From assembly GCA_023055355.1 (NCBI GenBank), contig JALJCS010000001.1, positions 72,333,381 through 72,397,380 on the forward strand: a stretch of DNA of 64,000 bases, written 5' to 3'. The number at the start of each line of letters is the position of its first letter. Positions within the stretch are counted from its first letter, which is position 1. Below are positions 23,373-38,400 of the stretch, one piece after another. The notes beneath the pieces were generated by a model. The model made no database searches. It had not been told where the DNA came from and was given only the letters and a program-made list of their open reading frames with translations. This DNA is from Agelaius tricolor (taxonomy: Eukaryota; Chordata; Aves; Passeriformes; Icteridae). The translations under genes were made by a program, and so were the position numbers.

Positions 23373-23403
23373 ATGATGGCTCAGTTTCCCGCAGCCGTGA
23401 ATG
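23373..23403 (+). CDS. ITSN2: ITSN2 exon 2, start codon and residues 1-11
   Basis: It codes [10 protein letters not shown] plus the first base of a glycine codon, ending at donor gtgagt (23404). The sequence matches the conserved intersectin-2 N-terminus (MMAQFP.A.NGGPN). An 18-kb intron follows. Confidence 0.95.
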
Positions 23404-26400
23404 GTGAGTGGCTCCGGGGTGCTCAGCCAGGGCTGGAGGTTTGGGGGTTGTTGTTTGTCTGTGGGTTTTGGTGCTTTGCTGCAGATGCGATCTCTGTCCG
23501 TGGGCTGGGAGGGGACAGCATCACTGCAGTGTCATTTGGGCTGCGATGGCAATCCCGGGGCATTTACAGCGCTGAGGAATGTGCGAGTTGTAGTGGAGCC
23601 TGCCTGACTTCAGGCAGGGAATATGCTAAGTAATAGTTGATTAAACTTGCATACCTTTTCTGTTATGTAATTCGGCACAAAGTGTGTTCCATTATGGTCC
23701 ATTACGCTGTTTATTTTAAATAAAATATTTGAATGTGTCAAGCAGTTTGTGACATTGATGAAAACAATCAGTCCTTCTCAAAAATAAAAAGAGAAAAAGC
23801 GTTTTCCTCTTGACTGTGCTCTTTGCACTACAGAAACTTTTAAATTTGTTTCTTGGTGATTTCCTTTCAAAGACATGAGAGTTGGAACCTTAAAATTGTT
23901 CCTCTGTATATGTATGGGATGGAGCTTTTATTTTTAGAGGAGGCTTATTTGTGAAGGCATGATTTGCAAAGACCTGCAGAGAAATTTGACATTTACATGT
24001 TGTTATTTACAGAGCTGGCCAAAATGAAAATACAAGTATAGAAGCAATGTTTCGTACTTCAGATACTCCTGATAAAGAGTATTTTTCTTGATAAAACTAG
24101 AAACATAGGTACAGGAATGAGTATTTATCTCATTTGTCTGTGAAGGTTACTGCAGGACTGGGAGGTCTTTAACTAATTTAGAAAATTGTCATTGAGATAA
24201 ATTGGGAAAGGGTTTTTGGGTTGGTTTTTTTTCCCCCCAGAACAACATTCAGATTTCAAATTAAACCTCTCATTAAACCTACAAACCTGTTTCATATAAG
24301 TGTAAGGCTTTTCATTAGAAAAAAATCTGTGTAATCAATACTTTTTTTAATATACAGTCAGCTGCAGTTTTTTCCAGACTTTGTTTCACCTTACAATAAA
24401 AGCCAAGTTAAAGGAGTCAATAAATACTAGGGGAAATCCTATAGACCAAATTTTTTTTTCACTTAATTGGACATAATGGAAGTTTTTTTTTTGGGTTTTT
24501 TTTTTGCCATATGGTTTTTGCTTCTTAATTTAAAATAAACAGTCAGAAGCTCTCTTTGGAGAAGATACAGCTTTATGTTCTTGGCTGTCTCTGTGGTGTA
24601 TGCATAAGTTATTTGATGTCTTTTAGTTTTGGCTTTTTATTCCTTGGTTCTGTTGGACAAGTGTGCTGTCAGTGCTGACCACATACACTGCTCTCAGAAG
24701 CCTTAGTTTAGGGGAATATCCTTGATCTGAAATCCCTTGGGCAGTACTGTCTCCACTTTCAAAAGGAGTGGTGTCAGGGGATGCTGCCTTTCCCCTCTCA
24801 GAATTTTACTGTGTTGGAAGGCACAGTAAGAGGAAGAGCAGGGGGAAGAGAGCCACCAGGCAGTAGTTAAGCTGTTGCTCCTCACAGAGTAGTTTGGATG
24901 ACTGTGTCAACTCTGTGGAGTCTTGCAGTCATATTTCTTATCAAAACTGGTAAAATTTCAAACAAGTCAGGTGTTTTAAACAAGTTTTAATGTGATTTTT
25001 AGGTAAATACTGAGCTGTTGAAGTTCTCTAATCTTTGTTCCTCTTCCCTGCTGCTTACCACTTACAAGCACTGCTGTAGTGGTTGCATTCAAAGTAGTTC
25101 ACCTGCATTTGCCACTCATTGCAGGAAACCTCTAATTATGTTGCTAGACCTTGGTAGTGACTTGAAGCATGAGATGAAGAATGAGGTGATGTGTGAGGCA
25201 ACCAAGCCATTAGGCACTGCTGCAGCCTGGGAGCACTGGCTGCCTGCCTCACCTTTGTGCTAGCACTGCATTGACCCTTCCCTTTTGTATGCCACTGGGG
25301 GAAATAGTGGGTTCCTTCTGTGGAAAAAAAACCTCTTATTCTTACCAAGGTACAATGTACTTAGCTTTTAGTTCATGAGCAGCGTAATGCATGAAGTAGT
25401 TTCCGTTTCTGGGTTATTTTTGGTGTTCAGTGTTACAGCAAAGTGAGGGGATGTGTACAAGTGTGCGATTATGTGACACACTCTGAGAGCTGCAGGGTTC
25501 AAAGCATGATACTCAGCCTCAAACAAATACAAGTGGGAGATGCCATGACACTTTATTTACCAGCCTAAGCAGAGAAAGCAGCTCTGTACAGGATCCTGAG
25601 AAGGAAGGGGAACTGAGCTGTGTGTGGGGCTCCTGTGGAGAGACTCAGCTCCTGTGGAGAGACTCAACTTCCTCAGCTTGAGGAACCTTCAGAACTTACC
25701 TTGGCCAAGCAGGGTCCTGAGCCTGGCATGTGCCTGGTGGCCACTGTGCTGTGCTGGGAGCTGGCCATGTGTAAATGTTGTGTGCTCTGGGGGCACCTGC
25801 TGTGATAAACCTCTCTTTAAAGTCATGAAAGGACACAGTGCCCAGAAAGGAACTCCCTTTAACTCTCCATTGCTGTCCAAGGTGACCTTTGTGGGTGCCT
25901 TACTAACAAGCTGAAATTCAAAGAGGAAAGCAGGACTAAAGAGTGGGTGTTGATTTTTCTGGAACTCAGCGCAGACCCGCTGATTTTTATAAATTTATAT
26001 CCCGTGCAAAATGTAAAGGTTATGGTGACATTTTATATGAACAGGCAAGGCTGAGCAGCATGTTTCTTATACAGCACCAGATGGATAAGAGACATTTATC
26101 TGTGTGGAGTCCAGTTCTATCAAAGAGCCACTCCAGGCATTTCCTTCTCCCCAGTCAGCAAACAAGATTGAGGATACCCTACTGAGAGTTTAGTTCTATC
26201 CTGTAACTGTAACTGCTTGAATATTGGTCATTATTCCTGTCAAAATGATAATACAAACCCAGTTTATAGTAGTTGATTCTTCTTACAAACAGTTCTCCAT
26301 CTGAACAAAGCTTGCTTAGGAGTCTGCCCCAAGTCTTGCAAAAGCTTTTGGAAATGGCATTTTGTTACACTAAATAACAACTTCAGCAACTGTGTTTCTA

Positions 26401-29400
26401 AAGAAAGAGTTAATATACTAACTGCAAAAGACACTTAAAAGGAAAAAACCTTTAATAGGTTAAAATGTACTTCCATCTAGTTTGTCTCAGTGATTGCTGC
26501 CTTTGTCACTGCAAGAAGTAACCTTCACTGCCATGGGGTGTGTTCTTTCCAGCTGGAGAGGAGTTGCAAGATGTTTCTTTTCTAACTCTCCTTCCTTCTT
26601 CTGTAGGCCAGATTTGTTCAGGGTTTGATACCCATGCTGATGGATCTTGGTTTTGGGGAGATTTAATCTTAAGGGACCACCTGGAACAAGGAAAGCAGTA
26701 TTTGCTGATCAGTATCTTTCACATTGTTTACTTAAGTACCATTGGAATTTTTGGGCTGTGCTTTTTTTTGTTTATGTTTTTATTTGCCATTTCTCTTCCC
26801 TTCTACCACCTGTTTCCTTTCGATATAAATTTTCTGTGGTCCAGCAGGAAAATCTCTGATAAACTGAGGTGTAGAAAGTAATAGTTGTAACTCAATTCAT
26901 GTGCTTCCAAACCTTCATAAGTAAGACTGGATTTTGTGCTGCTGTGAATAGAATTTTGTGTCTTCACACTTAGGTGTGTTGGAGACTACAGCAGACATGA
27001 AGGGGTTCTGTGAGGTGTCAAGGGCAAAACACTCACCAACAGGTTCTGCTGCACCTTCTCTTTAGAAAAGTCAGTCTCAAGCTTTGCAGTCTGAATGCTT
27101 TTGAATTAGGATCAACTCTGGTCATCAGAGTTCAATTAAAAGCTGCTTGAGTGCAACCTGACTCTTCACCTTGTGTGCACTGTAGATATGGAAACTGTAG
27201 ACTTGAATGTCAACAAGTGTAGATAAAGACACAAAGCTGAATTAGACCTTGCAAAACAAATATCAGAACTTGTTCTCCCATCTAAAAGTAGCAAAGGGAA
27301 AGAAACTGTAAGACAAGAGCAAATATTTTCTCTGTCTTTATTTATGAATTAAAGCTTCCTCTTGGTGCGGGCAGTGGTGTCAGTTGATATGGAGCAAAAT
27401 TCATATGCTCAAGTCAGAGGGGTGTTTATCTTCCACTGTCACACCCTGCAAAAAATTGGATTTCCCGTGTGTCTGCCATATTATATGTTTTCTTTAATCT
27501 TGTAAGTCAGAAATAGTGCTGTAGGGTTTCAGAATACAAGGTGTCTTATTTATATTTAATTGTGAACATAATATGATTCACATGGAGGATGTAAGAGGAG
27601 ATCTTAAAAGGAAAAAATGGAGGTGTATGTTAAATAGAGTAAATGGAAATGGGTTTTAACAAGGGAATGTTGCACTTTGTGCCTTCTTCAATACCTGAGT
27701 TTTGTAGAAAACATGTAACAGATCCCATGGTTGGATTTCATTAGAGAAATAAGTGGCTAAAAGGGAAAGAGAATGCAAGTTTTAGAGCAGACTGTGGTAG
27801 TCATGTTATTTGTCTTGGATTTTATCATGATGCCAGTCTTAGTGGTTATTTATGGCAATATCATCGGTAAAAAGAAAACATATGCTGGTTAAATTGGAAG
27901 ATGACAAACTCTGTAGTAATTTTCTAGCCAGAATTATACAGTATGGGCTGCATATCATTGGTTAAATTTCATCACATTTCTGCTGTGCTGACTTCAAATA
28001 GCTTTTTAGCCATACCATTATGGGCTAGAAGAATTTCTGCTGTGTGCTGGCTGTGACTAACGAGGAAGAAACCGGATGTGTTAGAGGATCACGTAGTAAT
28101 TATGTGATTTGAGGGAAAGGAAATGCATCCTAAAATGTGGTGGATGAAATCAGGAGTGCTGTGTGTTTTGCTTCAGGCCCTGGTGAGGCATGTTGTGGGT
28201 TAGAGGGCAGAATTTGGGTTATCTGCTTAAGAGGGGGGCAAAAGAACCCAGGAAGTAAAATAGATACAAAGCTGGGCTTCAGTGTAATTAATTAAAGTGC
28301 TGAGAAAGAATAAAGGGGTTGCCTTTGTTAACCTGCCCAGATAAAAGCTTACTGTTTTGGTTTGGGTTTAAATTTTAATTTTATTGCATTTTCTACTCAG
28401 TAAATAAATTTGCTCTTTATTTCTTCTTACAAGGAAGAACAACATTAAGGAGGGAAACAAACTTGTGTTTAAGTACAGTGTTAGCACAGGGGTAAGTGGA
28501 GATGAAGCAGCTGTTGATGCAGTTGATCTGGAAATGGGAATGGTTCTGTCAGCAGTGACATTCTGGACCATGGTCAAGGAGGAAATCTGAATGCCTTAAG
28601 GCAGAACTTGCATTTTAGGAAGGAATTAATGTATTAGAGTTTCTTAGAGAAGCAGCAGTCTGCACATGGTGACCTTGGAAGTCCCTTCCAATCCGGTGCT
28701 CCTAAAATGTAATGAAGAATTAGATAATAATGAAGATTAGTGTTAGATCTTGACCTGTTAGCTTACTTTAGGCCTATAGTTTTGTCTTGCTAAGATTTCA
28801 TTTTGTTATTATCATGTGTTAGCTTTTATAAGGTAAGTTTTCACTGAGTGGGAAACCCAGGATGGTTTTTGTCTGGAACACTAATACAATAATGTAAGCT
28901 TCTTTATTCATTTTGGATGTCAGAGAGACTTCCTGATGTTTTTTCTTCAAAGCATATAAAACCCTAAACAAAAAAAACAGAAGAAAATCTACAAATACTT
29001 TCCCAAAATGGAGCAGAAGGCTGAAGGCTTAGTTGAGATAACATAAATCTAATACATGGCCAAGTTTCAAAGTGCTTTGACTGTTAAAATGTTCATTTCC
29101 TTGAAGGTTTAACTCCCAGGATGGTGAAATACATTACTCTGATAAGCCACTTCATGTGATTGTTGCAATTTAGGGTTGATGAGCATTGTGTGAAGTGGCA
29201 CCATCTAAACATCTACTAAATTCCAAATCATCTGTGATCATCACTTTGAGCAGGCCACAGACAATACTAATCAGTATTGGCAGAATGAGTTCAGGTTTAG
29301 CCCACTAATTATAATGGCAAGAACAAACACATTTTTCAGGCATTGTGGTCTGTCAGATATATTTATATAATGCCTATTACTTTAATTAGGAATCTTGTGT

Positions 29401-32400
29401 GTTCAGGCTTTCCAGTGTACTGCATCAGTTCTTTGGGACATCTGTTGTTTTTCTGACAACGGGACAGTAGCTTTAAACCATCACTGAGTGAGCTGCAAGG
29501 GGTGAAACCCTGGAAAGCTGAAAGAATGTCAGTGGCCATGGGACTAGCATTCATACAGGCCATCTTCAGAGAAGGTGTTTTAATAAGCTAAAAACATTTG
29601 TGCTTTAGTTGGATGTGAGGTTCTCTGTATGCAAGTCTCAAAAACAGGTAAGGTTAAATGAATATCAAGAACTTTTGCTGCTCTTTTACTTCTTCCTGAA
29701 GTAATTTGCTTAAAAGTTTTTATATCTATGTAAATATAAATAAGACGTGGTATATTTTTAAATTATGCACCGACATTTTCTCCTGCATTTCTTCTCATAA
29801 CCATGATTTAGCATTGAACCATGATCTCTGCAGCACAGTTGTTTCTGTAGGAAACAGATCTTTCCTGAAAAGTCCTGGTTTCACTGCTGTGAAGCTCTGC
29901 ACCTGCTACAGTGTGTGTTGATACTTGTATAACTGTACTGAAAAGGGTACACTTATTTTTTCTTACCAGCTACATGTGAAATTTGGTGAAACAAATAATA
30001 GTGCTTCTGTAGCTCAGTGTCTCACAGGACATCCTCAGGCTTGGGGAAATAAAATTTACAGGTGTGAGTTAGTGTATAAACTGTTTCTGATGGAGATGAT
30101 GTGGGTTGGAAGGCCAGCAGAGTCTCTCCCCTTATTTCTTATGTACTCTGTATTCAGATTGGATTAAGAAATACACAGACAGTCCTTTTTAACCTGGCCT
30201 GAAGATAACATTCACCAAGCTCCCTTTTCTGGAAATGGTCCACTCTATAGCTGCCAGAATCTGTTACACAAAAGGAAATAAACTCAAAGTAAGGACACCT
30301 GTGAAAAAGGTGGCCACAGAGAGATTGTGGCTCCTGTGCTAAGTGAGACTAACGGATGAGAGTTGCTTAGTTTAGTTTAGAGACAGCTAAGGATAGTTTA
30401 GGTTGTTTTTTAGAGACAGCTAAAAACCTGTAAAGCCATAACAGTATAGAAAATGCTAACAAGGGAAGGAATATTCACTGTATTTTTTCATAGCTGCAAA
30501 GCAACATTATATGTAGGGAAATTATTGAGTTTAAGGCTAGCAGAAGAAAATGGGTTTGTTTGTTGGTTTGGTAGTTTGTTTGACACGGTGAACAACTTAC
30601 AACTCATTTTTAGGACTCACTGTCTTTAAGATCTTTTGGAACCATGGAATCAAAACTTGAGGAGGAAAGATTTGTGCCATGGCTATTAAATGGTTGCTGC
30701 ATTTTTTTTTTCCTTTCCCTTTGGGGGTTTTTTTGGCTCGAGAGGCTTGCTAAATCAGTGGTTTCTGGCAACTGAGAAACTGTAACAACTGCAATACCCA
30801 GGGAAGAATTCTGTTCCAAATTCTAGCCCATAACTGTCCCTGTGAGCCTGCTGGCAAGGCAGGATTAGGGACTATGATATAAACTGATATTTATATATAT
30901 ATATGTATGTATGATATGATATGATATAAACTGATATGATATGATATCATATAAACCAATGGTTGTATGAACATAAATGAAGCAGTTTTAAATTTATTAT
31001 ATTTCAAATCAACCCCCCCTGTGTGCTAGGAAAGTAATATTGTATGTGTGCTGGATATAGTTGGCAGGTTCTACTAATTAGTAATTTATCCTTCTAAGGA
31101 GAACTGTTTGAGCAAACTCTCTTATTCTTGCTTCTGTTTCCTTTGTGTTTCCTTCATTTTCCCTTCATTTTTTCTTTCTGCCAGGACTAGAAGTTACAAA
31201 GAGAGGGTAACAAGAATGATTAAAGATACAGAACAGCTTCTATATGTGGATTAATTGAATTGACTAGGACATTTCAGCTTGGAAATGAAAGGGTGGGGAT
31301 GGTGGAAAATACAGATGTCACCTTCCCAAGGTCATCCATTGTTTTTCAGGCAAGGGAATGGTAATTACTCTCTGCTAACACAAGGATTATCCAGTATCAG
31401 ATGAAAGTACCATAGATCTCAGTCATACAGAGCACTTTGCACTGTGTCAGATAAAACAGTGTAAGCTGTAGGAAGCTGTGGATGACAAAAGGTCTTGGAT
31501 TCCTTAAATCATTAGAGATAGGTGGATTTTCCTTCTAGTAATGAGGCAGTTCTCTGGTTCAGGAGCTGTGCTGGGGCTGAGGAGACATCCTGGAGCAGCA
31601 CCACCACATGCTTGGCTCACACTATCACTGTGCTGGGATATCAGCTGGGGGGATATTCAGTCTCTGCTGGAAGGACTGTTACTGTGTTTTGTTTCCTGAA
31701 TTATCTCCTATTTTTATTTTATTCCAAGATCATTCAGGAAATGCCTCTTCGTTTTTTCTTCTATCCCACCCTTCCTGTGTAATTTTTTGGGAATTTTTTT
31801 TTTTGTTCGTCTGTTTTCCTCTCCTCTTTCAAGTCTGTGTCCCAGTTCTTCATTGCAAAGATAACCCATCAGCCTTCCTCCTGGTCCCAGACTTCCTCCT
31901 CAGCTCTGAGAACCCAGAAATGTGGTTTTTAGTCTAATGGCCAGATAGTGATGAGAACTACAAAAATTACTGTAGGAAAGGACCTAATATTCTTGAAACA
32001 GAATTCTGTTCTGATCTTGTCAGTGTATGTCTTCATGGGAGAATAATTTCCTTTACCACACCTAATTTCAAGGTTCACTTTGCATCCTCTTCCCTGGTAT
32101 TTTTACTGCCTGCATTTCTCCTGGTGCAGAAAGATTTATTGGCTGCCACAGATGGAAACTCACCTGAATCTTATTAGTTTTGCTGCACTCCACAGAGATT
32201 TGCTAGACAATAATTAAACAAATTGTTCTTTTGTAAAATTTTAATTAAGTCATAGGGTTGTTTTGTGAATGCTGGTGAGCAGCAGCAGCATAAAGCATCA
32301 GTTTCCAGGATTAGAAATATTTTGTCTAAGCTCTGGTGATCTTTTTCCACAAACATGGTAACTAAAAATTTTTATTTTTCTCCTGGAAGGCTTTGTTACA

Positions 32401-35400
32401 ATACAGGTTGATGAGTTTACTCGAAAAAGCTTCTGACTTGTCCTTAACTGAAGGGTAAGCATCCCTTCAATCTCCTGTGTCAGGCTGGGAAGGAGAGCCA
32501 TGGATTCTGTCAGCTGGAAGTTTGCTCACCTTAAAAGCAAATGGAGGCAGGGCTTAAAGCTGGAGAATTTAGCAAAGTATGATTATATTATGCCATGATA
32601 ATATTGCTTACTTGACCTTTTCATACCTTCCATTGGAAAGACTCTTGTTGGTGTGACTTTTTTCCTCTCTTCTTACCATTTCTAAAATCCATCCAAAAGT
32701 ATGAATTGCAGGTTTAGGAAAATGACCATTCCTGTGTGCTGGGCACTGGAGAGGATGCGCCTTAAATCCTGTGTGCAGTTCAGGAAGGACATTGAGGGGC
32801 TGGAGCGTGTCCAAGGAAGGGAATGGAGCTGGGAAGGCTCTGGAGCACAGGTCTGATGAGGAGCAGCTGAGGGAGCTGGGAAAGGGGCTCAGCCTGGAGA
32901 AAAGGAGGCTCAGGGGGGACCTTCTGGCTCTGCACAGCTCCTGACAGGAGGGGACAGCCAGGTGGGGTTGGGCTCTGTTCACAAGTAACAAATGACAGGA
33001 CAAGGCAAAGTGGCTTCAAGTTGTACCAGGCGAGATTTAGATTGAATAGTGGAAAAAATTTCTTTCCTGAAAGGGTTGTCAAGCATTAGACAGGCTGCCC
33101 AGGGCAGTGCTGGAGTCATCATCCCTGTGGGCATTTAAAAGACCTGTAAATGTGGCACTGAGGGACATGGTTTAGTGCTGGGCTTGGCAGTGCTGGGTTG
33201 ATGGCTGAACTCCATGATCTTAAAGGTCTTTTCCAACCTAAATGACTCTGTGGTTCTGTGATTCTGGGCACAGACAGAGCTGTCAGGCTAAAAGAATGGG
33301 CTTGTTTCATGTGCTGCAGCAGTGTAACTCAGCAACTATGGTTGGTTTCACTGCCATTGTTTCTCCAGAATCGGGCAGAAAATAATTTTATATTAATTGC
33401 TGGTATTGAATCTAAATCTGGCAAAGGCTTAGGTTAAGCCCAGCTCTGTGTGCCAACGTCTTCATGTAAGGAAAGACAAAGTTAATTAACTTTTAAGAAC
33501 AAAACATGAGTTTACCAACATTGTGTTTTACAGTGATTGCACTTTTTGATGAGATGTAGGAAACTTGCTTCAATGAAACTTAAAAAACACACTATAGAAT
33601 GAATTGTCAAAAACTTTACAGAAAACTTGTGTAAAGGGTAGCATATTAATTTGCAGTTCAGAATAGTTTATACACATTTCTAGCCCACATTTCCTGATAT
33701 ACTTTTACATTAGTGGACCATTAATGAAACTTTACTTTTTTTTTTTGTTTTGTTTTTCATGATTTTTCTTCCTTGTTGTAGTTTTTTTGTTGTTGTTGTT
33801 GAGGGTGGTGTGGTTTTTTTGTTATTTGGTTGTTTGGGTTTTTTTGTTTTGTTTTTTTGGTGGTTTTTTGGGTTTTTTTGTTCCCTTTTTTTTAGTGCTT
33901 CAGTGGAATTGGCAATAATTTAATAAAAAATTATCTTCTGAAAATGGATAGCCTTAATAAGTGAAAAGATTCTGTGATATTTATAAAGTATAGAAATACT
34001 ATCCTGCTATTATAAACTGATACTTTAAGTGCTTTGGAATAGCCAAGTGTGCTGTAGAGTTCAGAAAAGAATTGGATCTATACTGTTAGCATGGATTACA
34101 CTATTATGTATCTCTAAATTGTTTTAGGGACTATACTCCTCCTGAAAGCATGGATTATATTTCTACATTGGGATCACTGTGTGGCACGGGGTGTCCTGTG
34201 TTCTGATGTTCCTCCTTTATGGATGGATTTTGTGTAGCAGAGTGGGGGCTGCCAGTGACAAGATCTCCAGGCAGAATTCTGCACCACATCTCACAGGAGC
34301 AAGTGGATAGTTTAAACAAACTCAGTATTTGATTTCAGTGAGCTGTCCAACCTGAGAGTTCCCAGTGTACCACATATCTGGAAATTCTGTACATAATGCA
34401 AAGAATATTAATTGTACTCTAAAAATGCAATGTGGCTGTTGTTGCTTTGTCCCCATTTCTGTAACTTTGCTCTACAATTAGACAAACTTTTCTTGGCCAA
34501 ATCTTGTAGCCTTGCATGTGCCTGACACTATTTAACAACCTGTCTGCAGGTGCCAGCTGTGCAAGAGGTGCTTGAAAATCTTTAAAAATTCTCTTGGCTT
34601 CAGTGGGCACAATTCTTGTAAATGTAGACATTACAAAATTGAAGGAGAATCACGTTTCCCTGTACTGAACATTCTTTAGCTACAAATTTTTCCTTTTATC
34701 TATGTGCACACAAAAAGAAGTTGCTGAAGTTACAGTTAAGCACAGAAATAGATACGCTTTTCCTCTGGCAGCTGCCTTGGTGTTGCTTAATAAAAATGAG
34801 AGCCTCCATGGAGTATTTCTGGTAGGATGAGTAATTGGGGATTAATGTATGTATTGTGATGGCCTGAGATTGTGGAAGCTGAGAAGAGCAGGTGCAAACC
34901 TCAAGGAACAGCAGGTGATGCTTTGGGATGGACCCAAAGCCTCCACAGCAGCAGTTCATACACATTAGCACACCTAAATAAGGATAAATGGTGATTATTA
35001 GTAATTTTTCTCCTGTTAGAGATATGGAATTAACAGTGAAGGAGAAAAGCAAATATTGAAAATAGCAATAACACTGATAAAGAATCTCAAATTCAGACTA
35101 ATGGTAAAATGTTCTGTGTATTTTCAGACTCCTGGAGTGTTTACTCACCACCGAGGAAAAATTAGAAGCCTGATTCAACATCTCAGTTGGGAGTGTTAAA
35201 TCAAATCTGTGATAAATGCCTCTGTGGTAAACTTATCTGCAAACACAGAAAGACTGGAATTATTAGATTAATCCAAATATGTCCTAGACTAGACAAGTCT
35301 CTGGAGGCTCCTAATAGGAGACTGTAATGTGATTGCTGGTTGCATTAAGGAAAACCCCTTGTTATACAGCTTGAGGCACGTTGCTGCATGTCTGTGCTGA

Positions 35401-38400
35401 AATTTCCCTCTCTTTAAACACAGGGATAAATATTTATTTAAGGTCATTATGAAGCTTCATGCTAGTTTTTTTGATGGTTACAGAGGTGATGGTATGATCC
35501 TCATGACTTTCATGTACAAGGAATGCTCTTTCATTTTAGGTTTATTATCTCTATGGAGTTAATTAACTTTGGAGGTCATAGGAGCATAGTTTTTATTAGA
35601 GAAAAACAAGCAATGCCTGTGAGTGAGAAACAGAGATATTCTGGAGAATGTGAGAAATGTGTTATGGTTTTTCCTTATCAGTTATCTTGCTTTTCTCTCT
35701 GTACCCTTTGCCTATGGGCAGGACTAACCAGTGGCAGAGGTCTTAACTGAGCATTTTCAATTCTATTTACTTTTCTTCTATGGCTGCACTTTCTTTTCTC
35801 CCCTCTCTTTCAATGGTGATTTACTGTTTTAAGGGAAGAACAGTGTTTGTTTCCCTTTTGATGTTGGCAGCCCATCAAAGCAAGTCCTTTATTTTATTCA
35901 GAAAGTTATCTGTCTGATGCAATGCTGTAAAGACATTTCTGGAGCTTTCCTGAAATGCTGTGATCCTGCCATAAGCAGACCTCCCTTCTCTCACCTAAAG
36001 AGGTGTATTTTATTTAAAATGAACTTAAAGGAACTGAAGATATCAAATCAACAGCATAGTCACTAGTTTCCAATAATAGAAAACTGTGAGTGCTGCCACA
36101 TGGAATTGCAGAAATACCTGTTACATGAAAGGGAGGTCTATCTGTATTTTCTCATCTTCAGAGAAGTCTTGAGAGTGAAGTTCAAAGTGTGTTTAGCTTT
36201 GGGTGTTTGGGTCTTTGTCATCCCACAGGGGCAGGTTCCACACGTGACATTGAACTCTTGAGTGTGTTGTGGAGTTTTGGAGTGGGCAAGTAAAGGACTT
36301 TTCAGTGTTGGTTTTCTGTTTTGGAGTAGGGAATCTGTGGAGGCATACCTGGATGTGAAGTCCAGGTTTCCAATATTGGATATTGAAAACAATTGCCAGT
36401 GCTGACATTTATTGTCTTCTCTGAAAGTACCAGCCTTCTCTAGGAAAGAAAGAAAACTTGGCCTCTGTCTTCCAGAAGTCTTACTAAGATAGACTTGTGG
36501 TTTTTCATGAGCAAAAAGAGCAGGTGAAGACAGTAGTTACTCTGTTCTAGGCAAAATCTTTGTGGGGAAAATCTCTCTGGTTCACCATGTCTTGAGTTTT
36601 GATTCCTAAAAATGCAGGGTAGTCAAATACAGTGTTGGCTTCATGTATGAAGTTGTAAGATTCTAAAGTACTCTGTTTTGAAGAATAATGAATTAATATC
36701 TTCTTGTCAGAGAGATTGCACTGTTTTTCTCCTCCAAAATTTTATCAGCTACAGTTGGGAAAAATGACTTAGATGTCGAAAATGTCCAGAAAATTTAAGC
36801 TGAGTCAGAAAAGTAATGTACTATTCCTTGTCAGCAGCAAAGCCTCTCATGGGAGCATGTAGTAGCAACTGTATTTTGATTTCTGGTGGGGAACTGATCT
36901 GTAAAATCTGATTTTACACATTGTAGCTCACTGCTGCTTGGGCAGCCAAAAGTTCAGCACTGCTCCATCAAGGAGATTCCTGCCTCTTGCCCATCCTGTG
37001 GTCAGAGAGGGCTGTGAGGAGCAGACCCTGCAGTTTGGTTTGTGATTCATGACTTGCCATGAGTGAGGACTGGGCCATGTGGATGGAAGAAGAACAGCAA
37101 TTTCTCTATGCAGAGTTCATTGGATCTGGTTTACAGGCAAGACATTTCTCAACCCTGGAACTGAAGGTGTGTTAGTGCAAAAAATGGCTGAGCTAAGCCA
37201 CATCAGTTTGGATGATACATCTTGGGTGGCAGATGTTTGACTCCTCCTGTAGTTTTGCCTTTCCCAGGAAAGGAATATCTTCCCTTCATCACAGCATGCC
37301 CAGGACGTGGCTGTGTGTAAACCAGGCAGTGTAACTTCTCTCAGCAGTTGCACTGAGTGTCCATTTTTACCACTTGTGGTTGTTTTGGGTAGCAAACACA
37401 GTATTTGTGAATATTGTAGCATGATTTGATGGTGATGGCACAGGAGAACTGAGTTGCAGACTAATTTTGGCTGAGTTTTTGTGATGGTCTTCGTTGTACT
37501 AGATAGGTAAATACAACAATTACTTTGGAGAATTGTGCTGTGATGTGCTTTGTGGAATTGCCAAGACCTTGTGAGTCCCATTGTTGAAAGTGTTTATTTC
37601 AGATAGACTGGTATGGTGTTTTCACATGATATTTTGAGAAATCTTCATATGAGCTTTTGAGAAATCTTCATATGAGCTTTTCTGTACACAAATTTTACTT
37701 TTCTTAATTGTGTCACCAAGGGCACCATCAAAAGTGCTGTGAGCACCTGATTAGCTAAATACAATCATTGACAGTTCTTTAGCCTTCCCTCTTGTGCTGT
37801 GCTGTTTATCTTGTTTCTGTGGCATATGGGGTGGGAGTTGAAAAAAACCAGTGAAACCTTTAAATAATAAGTGTGGGTGGGGTTTGACTGCATTCACTGT
37901 GGATCCCTACCAGAAGCAATGGGTTTTTAATTTTTTTTTAATTATTATTTTACACAAATACTTTCATTGTCCAACAGTTACTAACCTCTATTCAGAAAAC
38001 AATGACCTGTTCTAGTTCAGGCTGCAGATGGCAGACACCCTCTCAAGTGATGTTAGGATAAAACTTAATTTTCTGGGCCTTTCTTCAGTTATAGACAAGC
38101 ACTAAAATTTCACTGGGAGTGGTGTGCTGACTTAAAAGTGTGCTGTTCTCTAGATCCTAATTCCTGCTATGAATATTTATATTTTTAAAACTCTGGTTTT
38201 TTATACATTGGATTTTAAGACTTACTGCATTTTCTTCCATGCCTATAAAGAAACCATCAGAGAGCATATCTTTATGGAATTAATCACCAAAAAAGTAAGG
38301 CTCTCAGTCTCTGTCCTTAGGGAAAGTGAGAATCTGAAATTTTTCTTACTGTTGAAAATAAATTCAATATTTAATAGCAGGTTGGTGTTTTCAGTTCCCT

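Noticed and set aside
26540..26881. 113-codon hydrophobic open frame resembling a membrane protein
   Set aside because: It is T-rich intron sequence with no splice sites or homology recognised; runs of Phe/Leu follow from the T content.
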